Shown piece by piece: positions 17,598 through 27,047 of a stretch of DNA of 64,000 nucleotides. Each line of letters begins with the position of its first letter. Position 1 is the stretch's first letter. Position numbers and translations under genes: made by a program. Origin of the DNA: Bradyrhizobium sp. Ai1a-2. GTDB taxonomy: Bacteria > Pseudomonadota > Alphaproteobacteria > Rhizobiales > Xanthobacteraceae. The DNA lies in assembly GCF_000426245.1 (NCBI RefSeq), contig NZ_AUEZ01000035.1, positions 27,539-91,538 on the forward strand, written 5' to 3'. The notes beneath the pieces were generated by a model. The model worked only from the letters and a program-made list of their open reading frames with translations, was not told the DNA's origin and did no database searches.

Positions 17598-18602
17598 ATG
17601 ATCCTTGTGACCGGTGGGGCCGGCTATATCGGTTCGCATGCTTGTGTGGCCCTGCTGGCTGCGGGCGAAGAGGTCGTCGTATTTGATAACTTCTCCAACA
17701 GCAGTCCGATTGCCCTGCAGCGCGTGCAGCAGATTTGCGGCAAATCGCTGATTGCCGTTGAAGGCGATATTCGCGACGAACGCGCGATCGAGCAGGTATT
17801 GACGCAATACAACTGCAGGGCGGTCATGCATTTTGCCGGGCTGAAATCCGTTCAGGACTCCGTTGCCCAACCGCTCGAATATTACGATCAGAACGTCATT
17901 GGATCGCACCGGCTGCTTCGGGCGATGCAACGGTCGGGCGTCAAGACCATCGTGTTCAGTTCATCGGCCACCGTTTATGGTACCCCGAAATTCTTGCCCT
18001 ATACCGAGGACCATCCCCTCAATCCCGTGAACCCCTATGGCCGGACCAAGCTCATCATCGAAGACATGCTCCGCGACCAATATATCAGCGACCCGAGCTG
18101 GGGGATCGCCATATTGCGCTACTTCAATCCGGTCGGAGCGCACGAGAGCGGCTTGATCGGCGAGGATCCCCGGGGCGTCCCCAACAATCTGGTCCCCTTC
18201 GTGGCTCAGGTCGCAATCGGGCGACGCGAGCGATTGAACATATGGGGCGCCGACTACGACACGCCTGATGGAACGGGCGTTCGCGACTACATCCATGTCA
18301 TGGACCTGGCGCTCGGACACCTGTCCGCGCTGAAGGCATTGGACGCCCCCAAATGCTTCTCGGTAAATCTGGGAACGGGTACCGGCAGCAGCGTATTCGA
18401 AGTCGTTCGCGCCTTTGAAAAGGCGTGTGGCCGGCCCATCCCATATGACATCAAGCCGCGCCGGGCGGGTGACATCGATGCCTACTACGCCGCCACGGAA
18501 ACCGAATCCCAACTGATCGGATGGAAAGCGGCCAGATCGCTTGAGACGATGTGCGCAGATCATTGGCGCTGGCAGAGCAATAATCCCAACGGATATTGCT
18601 GA
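17598..18602 (+). CDS. galE: UDP-glucose 4-epimerase
   Basis: 334 residues. The Rossmann loop GGAGYIG (6-12), the serine region SSSATVYG (121-128) and the catalytic Tyr147/Lys151 pair in NPYGRTK are present. It interconverts UDP-glucose and UDP-galactose for polysaccharide synthesis. I chose the ATG at 17598 because GCGGAG lies seven bases upstream; the ATG at 17592 is only one base from it. The gene opens the sugar-precursor part of the locus. Confidence 0.93.
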   Translation: MILVTGGAGYIGSHACVALLAAGEEVVVFDNFSNSSPIALQRVQQICGKSLIAVEGDIRDERAIEQVLTQYNCRAVMHFAGLKSVQDSVAQPLEYYDQNVIGSHRLLRAMQRSGVKTIVFSSSATVYGTPKFLPYTEDHPLNPVNPYGRTKLIIEDMLRDQYISDPSWGIAILRYFNPVGAHESGLIGEDPRGVPNNLVPFVAQVAIGRRERLNIWGADYDTPDGTGVRDYIHVMDLALGHLSALKALDAPKCFSVNLGTGTGSSVFEVVRAFEKACGRPIPYDIKPRRAGDIDAYYAATETESQLIGWKAARSLETMCADHWRWQSNNPNGYC

Positions 18603-18867
18603 TCGTGGCCACTGAAAGCACTGTCGTCACCTGCGGCGATATCGTGCTTATCGCTGAGGCCGCGATCAAAGATCGGTGCCGATTCTCATTGCGCGCAGCG
18701 CCGCCTTTTCAGGCAGAGCGCTGCACGACGTGGTACCTTTTTCCAAAGGACACACTTCCCGATTAATCCTATTGGTCGATCGCGCGACTTGATCCGCCGG
18801 AATGTCTGTTCTGGCAGAGTTATTGCGTTATGAAACGGGGCTGAAATTTCAGTACGGGGCTTTATCA

Positions 18868-19959
18868 ATGACGAAGAAACGGGCTTTGATCACCGGCGTT
18901 ACCGGTCAGGACGGCGCCTATCTGGCAGAATTGCTCCTGCAAAAAGGATACGAGGTCCACGGCATCAAGCGCCGCGCTTCGCTCTTCAATACCGATAGAA
19001 TTGACCATATCTACCTCGATCCGCACGAGGCCGATCCGCCATTCCGTTTGCACTATGGCGACCTGACGGACTCGTCCAGTCTGGTCCGCATCGTCGGCCA
19101 GGTGCAGCCGGACGAGATCTACAATCTCGCGGCGCAGAGCCATGTGGCAGTTTCATTCGAGGAACCGGAATACACCGCAAATTCCGACGCCCTCGGTACG
19201 CTGCGCCTGCTCGAGGCCATCCGCATTGTCGGACTGGAGAACAAGACACGCTTCTACCAAGCCTCGACTTCCGAACTGTATGGGCTTGTGCAGGAAATCC
19301 CGCAGAAGGAGACCACGCCCTTTTACCCCCGTTCGCCCTACGCCGTCGCCAAGCTTTATGCCTACTGGATCACGGTCAACTACCGTGAAGCCTATGGAAT
19401 CTATGCGTGCAACGGTATCCTGTTCAATCACGAGTCCCCGGTCCGCGGCGAGACATTCGTGACGCGCAAGATCACGCGGGCGCTGGCGCGGATCCATCTC
19501 GGGCTGCAGGACCGCCTTTACCTCGGCAACCTGGACGCGCTACGCGACTGGGGACATGCGCGCGACTATGTCGAGATGCAGTGGATGATGCTGCAGCAGG
19601 ACAAGCCGGAAGACTTCGTGATCGCCACCGGCAAACAGTATTCGGTGAGGGATTTCGTCAACCATGCGGCCGCCGAGATCGGAATAAAGGTTCGATGGGA
19701 AGGCAGCGCGGTTCGCGAGAAAGGCTATGACGACGCGACCGGCAAATGCATCGTTTCGGTGGATCCCCGCTATTTCCGGCCATCGGAAGTCGCGACCCTG
19801 CTCGGCGACCCGTCCAAGGCAAAGCAGAAGCTTGGCTGGGAGCCGAAGACCTCGTTCGAGGCGCTGGTCAAGGAAATGATGCAGGAAGATCTAGAATCGG
19901 CCAAGCGGGACGAACTGATCAAGCAGCACGGCTTCCGCTACTACGCGAGGCACGAATAA
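18868..19959 (+). CDS. gmd: GDP-mannose 4,6-dehydratase
   Basis: 363 residues. NADP-binding loop GVTGQDG (10-16), the STSELYG region and the catalytic YAVAK (Tyr158, Lys162) match Gmd. It converts GDP-mannose to GDP-4-keto-6-deoxymannose, the substrate of the Fcl enzyme encoded at 21553-22533. Start is the ATG at 18868; in-frame codons upstream lack a ribosome site. The partner gene is on the opposite strand, beyond a glycosyltransferase gene. Confidence 0.95.
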   Translation: MTKKRALITGVTGQDGAYLAELLLQKGYEVHGIKRRASLFNTDRIDHIYLDPHEADPPFRLHYGDLTDSSSLVRIVGQVQPDEIYNLAAQSHVAVSFEEPEYTANSDALGTLRLLEAIRIVGLENKTRFYQASTSELYGLVQEIPQKETTPFYPRSPYAVAKLYAYWITVNYREAYGIYACNGILFNHESPVRGETFVTRKITRALARIHLGLQDRLYLGNLDALRDWGHARDYVEMQWMMLQQDKPEDFVIATGKQYSVRDFVNHAAAEIGIKVRWEGSAVREKGYDDATGKCIVSVDPRYFRPSEVATLLGDPSKAKQKLGWEPKTSFEALVKEMMQEDLESAKRDELIKQHGFRYYARHE

Positions 19960-20048
19960 GGCGCGGGCCGCCGAGCGGGGACCGCTTGTGGCGATTGCTC
20001 GAGCGCATTGGTCATCCAACCGCTCGAGCGTTTGACCACCCTGGAGCG

Positions 20049-20072
20049 TGATGATTTTTCTTCGAATCATCA
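20049..20072. terminator. hairpin between gmd and the convergent glycosyltransferase
   Basis: TGATGATT and AATCATCA form an 8-bp stem around TTTCTTCG, in the gap between two convergent genes. It is probably a shared transcript end or another repeat. Confidence 0.45.
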
Positions 20073-20095
20073 TCCAGCTCTATCGTTTTGTTTGA

Positions 20096-20165
20096 GCATG
20101 ATCTCCGCGCACGCGCCTCGCGTTTGTCGCGAGGGAAAACCGGTTTCCACTTTTCCGGATCATGC
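20096..20165. repeat. intergenic palindromic repeat, family B, copy 4
   Basis: GCATGATC and GATCATGC arms flank GCCTCGCG...CGCGAGG and CCGGTTTCCACTTTTCC. It ends one base before the stop codon of the convergent glycosyltransferase gene. Confidence 0.65.
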
Positions 20166-20166
20166 T

Positions 20167-21486
20167 CTATTTGCCTGTCAGGCGCACCTGCTCCTTGACG
20201 GGAAGCAACAGCGCTTCCGGCTGGAGCTGTGTCCCACCACTGCTGTGCGGCCTGCCGCTATCATCATCGATGGCGAGCATCTCCCTCAGCCATTGATGGA
20301 TGATGCTTTCCCTGTTCCAACGTTCAAGCGCGCGCGTCCTGCCCTGCTTGCCGAGGACATTTCGAAGCGGTTCATCTTCGCCGAGCGTTCGGACAGCTTC
20401 GGCCAGCGCATTCGCATCACCTGGTGGGACAACCAAACCGGCGCCTTCCACTTCATCGGCCAGCCCGGTGCCCGATCCCGCCATAGCGATCACCGGCCGC
20501 CCGGACGAGAAGATGGCTCCGAGCTTCGAGGGCAGGACGAGATCTGCCGCCTCCGCCCGCTGCGGAATCAGGTGAATATCCGCGGTCGCCATCAACGCGG
20601 CAAAACGATCATTGGGCTGCAAGCCAAGGAAATGAACGTTGCCGCGCCCCCGCGACATCTCCACGAGCTTTGGCTTGTGAGGTCCCTCTCCGGCGAGAAT
20701 AAAATGCACGTTGGGGTGGCTTGCTTCGAGAGCGGACGCCGCCTCCACGACGAGGTCGAGCCCCTGCTTGTTCGACATCGTCCCAGAGTAGAGGGCGACG
20801 ACGTCGTCTTCCCCGATCTTGAGTTCAGTCCGGAAATTGACCGTTGCCGGACCTGGAGTGATTGCGCCGGTGTCGATCCAGTTTCGAACCTCCCTCACCT
20901 TCTCCGGCGGAATCCCCTTGTCTTTGAGACGTCGCGACATCTGCGGTGAGATCGTGGAGACGCGGTCGAAAGATTTCAGGATCCTCGCTTCCGCGCGCAG
21001 CATCAGCCGACGGAGCCTTTGGTTCTGCAGGAGGCCGAGATCAAAGGCCGCATCCACTTCAAAGTCCTGCACATGTAGCCAGGACTTCGTCCCGGTCAGG
21101 CGCGCGGCGACGGCAACGAAAGCCGCGGATGTCAGCGATGGAGCCACCGAAAGCATGATGTCGGGTCGCCACGAGAGCGCCGTCCGCACCAGAGGGATCG
21201 CGCTCGCCAACGCAAAAGAGGCGTGGTGAACGAGCCGCTTGGCTCCCGATGGGCGGGCAGGCACGTAGATTGGCGTACGGATCACCTGCACGCCATTCAG
21301 CTTTCTGGACCGGAAGTACCAGGATCTGAAGCCCCGGGGAATTCGCCACGCTGGATAGTACGGCGGTGCAGTGATCACTCGGACGTCGTGGCCTTCGGCC
21401 ACAAGACTTTCGCAGAGCTCAGTGTTGTATTTCGCGACGCCGACGAGATCGGGCGCGTAGTTGATGCCCACCAGAAGTATTCGCAT
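20167..21486 (-). CDS. WcaI-like GT4 glycosyltransferase
   Basis: 439 residues from the ATG at 21486 (MRILLVGINYAPDLVG). An N-terminal acceptor domain has the YNTELCESLVAEGHDV pattern of WcaI fucosyltransferases of colanic acid synthesis. The C-terminal GT-B domain binds the nucleotide sugar, with YSGTMSNKQGLDLVVEA and the loop LPSKLGAIFSSGRPVIA. It probably adds a sugar, possibly fucose made by Gmd/Fcl, to the lipid-linked repeat unit. It is on the same strand as fcl, 66 bases downstream. Confidence 0.85.
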   Translation of the reverse strand: MRILLVGINYAPDLVGVAKYNTELCESLVAEGHDVRVITAPPYYPAWRIPRGFRSWYFRSRKLNGVQVIRTPIYVPARPSGAKRLVHHASFALASAIPLVRTALSWRPDIMLSVAPSLTSAAFVAVAARLTGTKSWLHVQDFEVDAAFDLGLLQNQRLRRLMLRAEARILKSFDRVSTISPQMSRRLKDKGIPPEKVREVRNWIDTGAITPGPATVNFRTELKIGEDDVVALYSGTMSNKQGLDLVVEAASALEASHPNVHFILAGEGPHKPKLVEMSRGRGNVHFLGLQPNDRFAALMATADIHLIPQRAEAADLVLPSKLGAIFSSGRPVIAMAGSGTGLADEVEGAGLVVPPGDANALAEAVRTLGEDEPLRNVLGKQGRTRALERWNRESIIHQWLREMLAIDDDSGRPHSSGGTQLQPEALLLPVKEQVRLTGK

Positions 21487-21552
21487 TCCAATGCAGACCA
21501 ATTAAAGATGTTAAGTCTTTTTAGTTTTCTTAAGCGAGATGCTCGCTTCCGT

Positions 21553-22533
21553 TCAGTCTGACGCACTTGGACTAAGCTCGAGGTTGCGGCCGTATCCCCG
21601 GAGAAAATCGGCATAGGCAGCGGCGAGGCCGGCACGCATCGAAATCTGCGGGCGCCAGCCGAGTTCGCGGATGCGCGAGCTATCGAGGAGCTTGCGCGGC
21701 GTGCCGTCGGGCTTGCTGACGTCGAAGACGAACTTGCCTTGATAACCGACGACTTCGGCGACAAGGGTCGCGAAGTCGGCGATCGAAAGTTCGTCGCCGC
21801 TGCCGACATTGATCGGCATGTCCTGCGAATACCGTTTCAGGAGAAACGCGCAGGCATCCGCCAGATCATCGACGTTGAGGAATTCGCGGAGCGGCGTGCC
21901 AGTGCCCCACACCGTGACCGTCGGCGCTCCCGCAAGCTTGGCTTCTTGAAAGCGACGGATCAGCGCCGCAGGAACGTGGCTGTGATCCGGATGATAGTTG
22001 TCGCCCTTGCCATAGAGATTGGTGGGCATGGCCGAGATGAAGTCGTCGCCGAATTGACGACGATAGGCCTGGCACATCTTCAGACCGGCGATCTTGGCGA
22101 TCGCGTACCACTCGTTGGTGGGCTCAAGCGGGCCCGTCAGCAGTTGGTCTTCGCTGATCGGCTGCGCTGCATGCTTGGGATAGATGCATGAAGACCCCAG
22201 GAACAGCAGGCGCTGAACCCCGATCGCGTGACTGGCGCGGACCACGTTCAATTCAACCGAGAGATTGTCGCAGAGAAAGTCGACCGGGAAATTGTTGTTG
22301 GCGCCGATACCCCCGACCTTTGCGGCGGCGTGCACCACGACCTCAGGCCGGTTTGCTTCAAACCAGCGAAGCGTCGCCTCTTCCCTGGCGAGATCGAGCG
22401 TGCTTCGGTCTGCCGTCAGAATAGTGCAACTCTCGGTTGAAAGCCGACGTACGATCGCTGAGCCGACCATACCTCGGTGTCCTGCGACAAAGATTCGTTT
22501 GCCTGCAAGATCGTAATGAAAAGGCGCCATCAT
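21553..22533 (-). CDS. fcl: GDP-L-fucose synthase
   Basis: 326 residues from the ATG at 22533, with GGAAGGGG upstream. NADP loop GHRGMVG (18-24), SSCIYP (114-119) and catalytic Tyr143/Lys147 in EWYAIAK are present. It epimerises and reduces GDP-4-keto-6-deoxymannose to GDP-L-fucose, completing the pathway started by Gmd. The downstream glycosyltransferase on the same strand is a likely user of the product. Confidence 0.94.
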   Translation of the reverse strand: MMAPFHYDLAGKRIFVAGHRGMVGSAIVRRLSTESCTILTADRSTLDLAREEATLRWFEANRPEVVVHAAAKVGGIGANNNFPVDFLCDNLSVELNVVRASHAIGVQRLLFLGSSCIYPKHAAQPISEDQLLTGPLEPTNEWYAIAKIAGLKMCQAYRRQFGDDFISAMPTNLYGKGDNYHPDHSHVPAALIRRFQEAKLAGAPTVTVWGTGTPLREFLNVDDLADACAFLLKRYSQDMPINVGSGDELSIADFATLVAEVVGYQGKFVFDVSKPDGTPRKLLDSSRIRELGWRPQISMRAGLAAAYADFLRGYGRNLELSPSASD

Positions 22534-22793
22534 GCGCCCCCTTCCGCGTGCCCCGCGCGGAAAAACAGACAATGAAAACTCATTTCAAAAAATGCCCAAC
22601 CCGCACTGCGCGCTTGCAGCCCCAAGCGCGAGAACTTGCTAACACAAGCTTCAGCATCAGACAGCCCCACGCCCAAGGTCACCATAGTTCATGGTGAAGA
22701 CAGAGAGCCGCACAAAGTTGCGTCAACACACGGCGCAAGAAGGCAGCAGCGACTTAAGCTACTGCGCCGGTGAATCCAGCTTTGTGCGGTGCT

Positions 22794-23066
22794 CTAGTAC
22801 GCGCGCCGAAGAACTGTCGTGCCGGGAGTTACGCAGACACGATCCCAATACCATCCGTACGGCGTTTCAACGCGGACGCGCGGACAACGACGCCACGGCA
22901 CGTAGTGGTGAGGATAAGGTTGTCCCCAGAAGGTAACGGCCTGCACGCCATTGTCTGCTCGAAGCATGGCTGCCGTTGCCGGCATCTGAACAGCGGCCGT
23001 GGCCGAACTTGCCATGAGGGCGACGCCAAACGTCAACCCAATAACCCCAGCGAATGTCTTGAGCAT
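22794..23066 (-). CDS. small secreted protein, unknown
   Basis: 90 residues from the ATG at 23066, with AAGGGGG six bases upstream. A signal peptide (about 1-25, cleavage near SSATA-AVQ) is followed by a short mature chain rich in Tyr, Pro and Arg with two cysteines (RRCPRVRV, DRVCVTPG). No family is recognised. It lies alone between fcl and the substrate-binding protein gene; the gap 22534-22793 upstream of fcl shows nothing else. Confidence 0.65.
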   Translation of the reverse strand: MLKTFAGVIGLTFGVALMASSATAAVQMPATAAMLRADNGVQAVTFWGQPYPHHYVPWRRCPRVRVETPYGWYWDRVCVTPGTTVLRRAY

Positions 23067-23247
23067 CAAAACCCCCTTGCCCCAACGGCGCATCCCGAAG
23101 CCCGCCGTCGCCGACGGTTACAGGGAAGCGAGAAATCGCAGAAAATAAAGCCCCAACAGCTTTAAGTTTATCAACGCCAGGAAACGAGCGCAACTTGACC
23201 ACGACGATCCGCGCGTCGCTGTGCTTTATCGGCATCGGTTGCGGTGT

Positions 23248-24339
23248 TCAGGGATTGCCGGGCCACGCCCCTGGGCCTTCAAGATCGGGCGAGCGGCGGT
23301 AGACGTCGCGAACGAAGCCGTAATTTACCGCTTGCGGCAGCGGCACCGTCTCCTCGCCAAGCTTTGCGAACATCAAAATGTCACGCAACGTTCGCCAGCG
23401 GCTTTCGTCATATTCCGCGATTCGCATCCCTGTCGGTGAGACGAGGTCGCGCTGTTGCTGAAGATCGAAGGTAACGCGGTCCGCTCGCAGGCCGGCGCGA
23501 TCGAATCCCACGATCAACGGCACGCTGCGTGCATAATCACCATAGGCGAGCTGCCAACCGCGGATGATGGCTCGCAATGCCTGGCCGACGATGGAGGGGC
23601 GATCGTGCACGAGATCGGAGCTCGCAAAATAGATCTGGCCCGGCACGTGGATGGCGTATTCCTGCGGCCTGATCATGTTGACGCGGGGCATCCCGGTGTC
23701 GGTAGGCATTGGCCGCGCGCCGATGTCCGTGATGATGGCGTCGACCTCGCCTGCGCGCAGCGCCTCCAGATTGTCGCGGTCGGCGACCTTGGTGATCTGG
23801 CTTCGCGGCAGGCCGAGCTGCGCCATCATCGCGTCGAAGATCACCTCGCCCTCGCCTCCCCTGAGGACGCCGACCCGCTTGCCGACGAGGTCGGCCGGGC
23901 GCCGCAAGCCGGAGCTCTCGAGCGTCAGGATCACGACGGAGGTATCGAGGAAGCTGGCGGCGAATGCCACAACGGGCACGCCGCGCCAGGCCGCCAGCAG
24001 GAACTTCTGCCCGGTTGTCACACCGATGGCATGCTCGCGTGCGACCATCTCGACAAAATCCGCGGAGGCTTTCTCCGCGACCGTGATCGTATGACCATCC
24101 TGGGCGAACAATCCCTGCTGCTGCGCGAGCATCTCGCCGGCGAAGCGCGCACCGAAGCGGCCGTCGAGGAAGATCCTTGTCTCATTGCGTGCAGGCGCAG
24201 GCTTCCGCGCAGGAGCAACGTCGTCGCGCTTGAACGCCAGATAGGCGGCGCTGACGATGGCGAGCGCAGCGACCGCCAGCCAAGCCAGCCGATAGCTGCG
24301 CCGCGTCGCTTTGCGCGAGCGCCGGGACGTGCTGCTCAA
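23248..24339 (-). CDS. membrane-anchored ABC-type substrate-binding protein (NMT1-like)
   Basis: 363 residues from a TTG at 24339 that has GGAG seven bases upstream. A basic N-terminus and one hydrophobic segment (about 16-35) serve as anchor. The rest is a two-lobed periplasmic binding fold of the SsuA/ThiY/NMT1 type, with LAQQQGLFAQDG, DLVGKRVGVLRGGEGEV and VDAIITDIGARP. No permease or ATPase gene is adjacent, so its partner is unknown. It is divergent from the sugar transferase gene. Confidence 0.8.
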   Translation of the reverse strand: MSSTSRRSRKATRRSYRLAWLAVAALAIVSAAYLAFKRDDVAPARKPAPARNETRIFLDGRFGARFAGEMLAQQQGLFAQDGHTITVAEKASADFVEMVAREHAIGVTTGQKFLLAAWRGVPVVAFAASFLDTSVVILTLESSGLRRPADLVGKRVGVLRGGEGEVIFDAMMAQLGLPRSQITKVADRDNLEALRAGEVDAIITDIGARPMPTDTGMPRVNMIRPQEYAIHVPGQIYFASSDLVHDRPSIVGQALRAIIRGWQLAYGDYARSVPLIVGFDRAGLRADRVTFDLQQQRDLVSPTGMRIAEYDESRWRTLRDILMFAKLGEETVPLPQAVNYGFVRDVYRRSPDLEGPGAWPGNP

Positions 24340-24524
24340 TGAGAAACTCCACGAGATATTCGCAAGGCGCGCAGGGGTGAGATGCAAATGGGATACAATG
24401 CCAGCATATTGAGTAAGGTTACTGTTCGGTATCCCTTGTTTTCGTTTCCGTTTGGATTGATACGCTGAGGCCCGGCTGAGCAAGTATTTTCATCGATTTT
24501 GTTTTGGCTGGCGGATATTTTTTC

Positions 24525-26024
24525 ATGACGATATTGGCGACGCGTCCGGCCTCACTACCCACGGGAGGCCCACCACTTCAGCCCGCACAAGTTAACGGCC
24601 AGCTCCCGGAATGGTCCGGGCGGAGCTGGCTGCGGCCGGCGTTGGTGGAATGGCTGGTGACGGTGGCGGACGGGCTGCTGATCTTCGTCTGCGGCGTCGG
24701 CTGCACGGTAGCATATCACCTCCTGATGCAATCGACGCTCGGCAAGACCGACATCTACGCCGCTGCCAGCCTGCTGGTGGCGATCAATTTCGGGCTGCTC
24801 GTTACCGTGCAGAAGTGCTACGAGCTGACCGCGATCACCGACCTGCCGCGGCAGCTTCGGATCACGCTGGCAACCTGGACGGGCGTCTTCTCCGCGCTTC
24901 TCGCAATTGCCTTCACGATGAAGGTGAGCGAGGAGTTTTCCCGCGGCACCACGATCTCGTTCTATTTGGTCGGGCTGATCGCGCTGTCGCTCTGGAAGAC
25001 GGTGGCGGCGCGCTGGACGCGGCGGGCGCTGCGCGAAGGCGCGTTTGCCAACAGCCGCGTGGTCGTGATCGCCGAGCAGGGGCTGCAGGCGACTTCGGCG
25101 GCGATGCTGGAACTGTGCCAGCACGGCTATCGCCTGATGCGCCTGTTCGAGATCCGCACCAGCGAGCTCGCCTCGCCGCTTCTGATGTCCTCGATCGGCC
25201 CGCGCTTCGACGAATTGATCGCTTACGCGCGCGAGCAGCGGATCGAGCACGTGTTCCTGCTGATGAACTGGAGCCGCCAGCACGCGATCGACAGCCTCCT
25301 GGACGGGCTGAAGATCCTGCCGATCCCGGTGCACCTGGTGCCCGACGCCAACGTCTCGCGCTTCCTGAAATACCCGCTCATCCACAGCGGCAGCGCCTGG
25401 ACGGCGGAGCTGCGCCGCGCGCCGCTCAGCTGGAAGGAGCGCGCGGTCAAGCGCGCGCTTGACCTGCTAGGGGCCTCGCTCGCCTTGATCGTGTTCGCGC
25501 CGATCATGCTGTTCGCCGCACTCCTGATCAAATGCACCTCGCGAGGTCCGGTGTTCTTCCGCCAGACCCGCAACGGCTTCGGCGGCCGGGCGTTCCGCAT
25601 CTTCAAATTCCGCACCATGCGCGTGCTGGAGGACGGCCCGACGATCCGCCAGGCGACGAAGAACGACCCGCGCGTGACGCCGGTCGGCAAATGGCTGCGG
25701 AGGACCTCGATCGACGAGCTGCCGCAACTCTTCAACGTCCTGAAGGGCGACATGTCCCTGGTCGGCCCCCGCCCCCACGCCGCCGCCCACAACTCCGAAT
25801 ACGAGCAGATCATCGGCAATTACGCGTTCCGGCATCACGTGAAACCGGGGATTACGGGATGGGCCCAGGTGAACGGGTATCGGGGGGAGACGAGGACGGT
25901 GGGGATGATGGAAAAGCGGGTGGAGTTTGATCTGTGGTACATCAATAATTGGACGGTGTGGTTGGATCTGCGGATCCTGCTGGGGACGCTAATGGTTACT
26001 TTTACACGGCCGACAGCCCACTAA
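24525..26024 (+). CDS. undecaprenyl-phosphate hexose-1-phosphate transferase
   Basis: 499 residues from the ATG at 24525. Four to five N-terminal membrane helices, a CoA-binding-like central region (about 180-300) and a C-terminal bacterial sugar transferase domain are visible. The last shows KRALDLLGASLALIVFAPIM, FRTMRVLEDGP, RRTSIDELPQLFNVLKGDMS and GPRPHA. It starts repeat-unit synthesis by linking a sugar phosphate, usually glucose or galactose, to the lipid carrier. Its last ~60 codons are partly duplicated in the downstream remnant. Confidence 0.94.
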   Translation: MTILATRPASLPTGGPPLQPAQVNGQLPEWSGRSWLRPALVEWLVTVADGLLIFVCGVGCTVAYHLLMQSTLGKTDIYAAASLLVAINFGLLVTVQKCYELTAITDLPRQLRITLATWTGVFSALLAIAFTMKVSEEFSRGTTISFYLVGLIALSLWKTVAARWTRRALREGAFANSRVVVIAEQGLQATSAAMLELCQHGYRLMRLFEIRTSELASPLLMSSIGPRFDELIAYAREQRIEHVFLLMNWSRQHAIDSLLDGLKILPIPVHLVPDANVSRFLKYPLIHSGSAWTAELRRAPLSWKERAVKRALDLLGASLALIVFAPIMLFAALLIKCTSRGPVFFRQTRNGFGGRAFRIFKFRTMRVLEDGPTIRQATKNDPRVTPVGKWLRRTSIDELPQLFNVLKGDMSLVGPRPHAAAHNSEYEQIIGNYAFRHHVKPGITGWAQVNGYRGETRTVGMMEKRVEFDLWYINNWTVWLDLRILLGTLMVTFTRPTAH

Positions 26025-26101
26025 CGAGCTAAAGCGGGATGGGACTAGGTCCGCACCAGGCGCTTTCGCGACCGTCCAATCAAAATGTCGAAAACAACCC
26101 C

Positions 26102-26293
26102 ATGCAAAGTAGCAATCACGCCTTCCGTCACCCCGTGAAGCCTGGGTATCGGGGCGAGACGAGGACGGTGGGGATGATGGAAAAGCGGGTGGAGTTGAAC
26201 CTGTGGTACATTAATAATTGGAGCTTGTGGTTGGATGTGAGGATTCTTCTCGCTACCGCGACTAGTGTATTCGGCCAAAGCACTGCTTACTAA
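26102..26293 (+). pseudogene. truncated duplicate of the sugar transferase C-terminus
   Basis: About 63 codons. The reading frame repeats the end of the preceding gene: FRHPVKPG then YRGETRTVGMMEKRVE, WYINNW and LDVRILL. Compared with the parent, nine codons covering ITGWAQVNG are missing in frame and the final residues diverge. It has no catalytic core, so it is a relic, not an enzyme. It marks the junction to the A/T-richer cassette downstream and probably arose by recombination at the 3' end of the transferase gene. Confidence 0.8.
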
Positions 26294-26326
26294 ACAGAAA
26301 CTCTACAGAAACTCTGGAGACCCCTT

Positions 26327-26953
26327 TTGAACGTCATTGAGCGCATTTATCGCGCAGATGAAAGCCGCAAATCGCGCTTTCATACCGCGTCAGGGGCTCT
26401 TTGTCTCAACCCGATGGAGCTGAGTTACGCAGCGGCAACGACCTTAAGCCGTCTGCTGTTCGGGTTGCTCGTCAAACGCCCTTGGCTTGTCAATAAGGCA
26501 ATGCCGATAATTGAACGGCATGTCCACGGCGCTCGTGTATTCGAGTACGGAGCGGGGATGTCAACGCTGTGGTTTGCGGAAAGGGCAATCGAAGTTATCT
26601 CTGTAGAATCGAACCCTGAGTGGGCCCAACGCCTGAATGCTGCGTTAACGGCGCGTGGAAAGCCGCCAGTCGCACTTGTCGCGGACGCTGACGCCTACGC
26701 TCGCTATATCAGCAGGTGCGACGGCGTCTTTGACATTCTTCTTGTGGACGGAATCGCGCGGCGCAAGTGCGTTGAGGAAGGCGTTTCAAAGCTGAAGAAA
26801 GGTGGCCTCCTCATCCTAGACAACACCGACGTCAATACCGACCTTGTTCCTGCAGCTCTTGCTATCGGTGCCTTTCAGGTCAACCGGTACTCAGGCTACG
26901 CCCCGGGTTCACTGCATCCCAACGAGACCTCGGTGCTGGTCAAGCTGTTCTGA
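26327..26953 (+). CDS. class I SAM-dependent methyltransferase-like protein
   Basis: 208 residues from a TTG at 26327 with GGAG seven bases upstream. Motif I is VFEYGAGMSTLWFAE (about 72-86), followed by VISVESNPEW and the VFDILLVDGIARR strand, as in O-antigen-type methyltransferases. It could methylate a sugar of the repeat unit. Low-GC codon use groups it with the following genes. Confidence 0.7.
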   Translation: MNVIERIYRADESRKSRFHTASGALCLNPMELSYAAATTLSRLLFGLLVKRPWLVNKAMPIIERHVHGARVFEYGAGMSTLWFAERAIEVISVESNPEWAQRLNAALTARGKPPVALVADADAYARYISRCDGVFDILLVDGIARRKCVEEGVSKLKKGGLLILDNTDVNTDLVPAALAIGAFQVNRYSGYAPGSLHPNETSVLVKLF

Positions 26954-27047
26954 GAACGCTCATATCGATTCCCAAGTGATCTCAATCGCTGGATGAGCCG
27001 GGATACTTCGTTCTCGCGCCAAGGCAACCATTCAGACAAGATGCCTC

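Noticed and set aside
26039..26101. Upstream in-frame extension of the transferase remnant
   Set aside because: The residues before the ATG at 26102 have no counterpart in the parent gene and no ribosome site.
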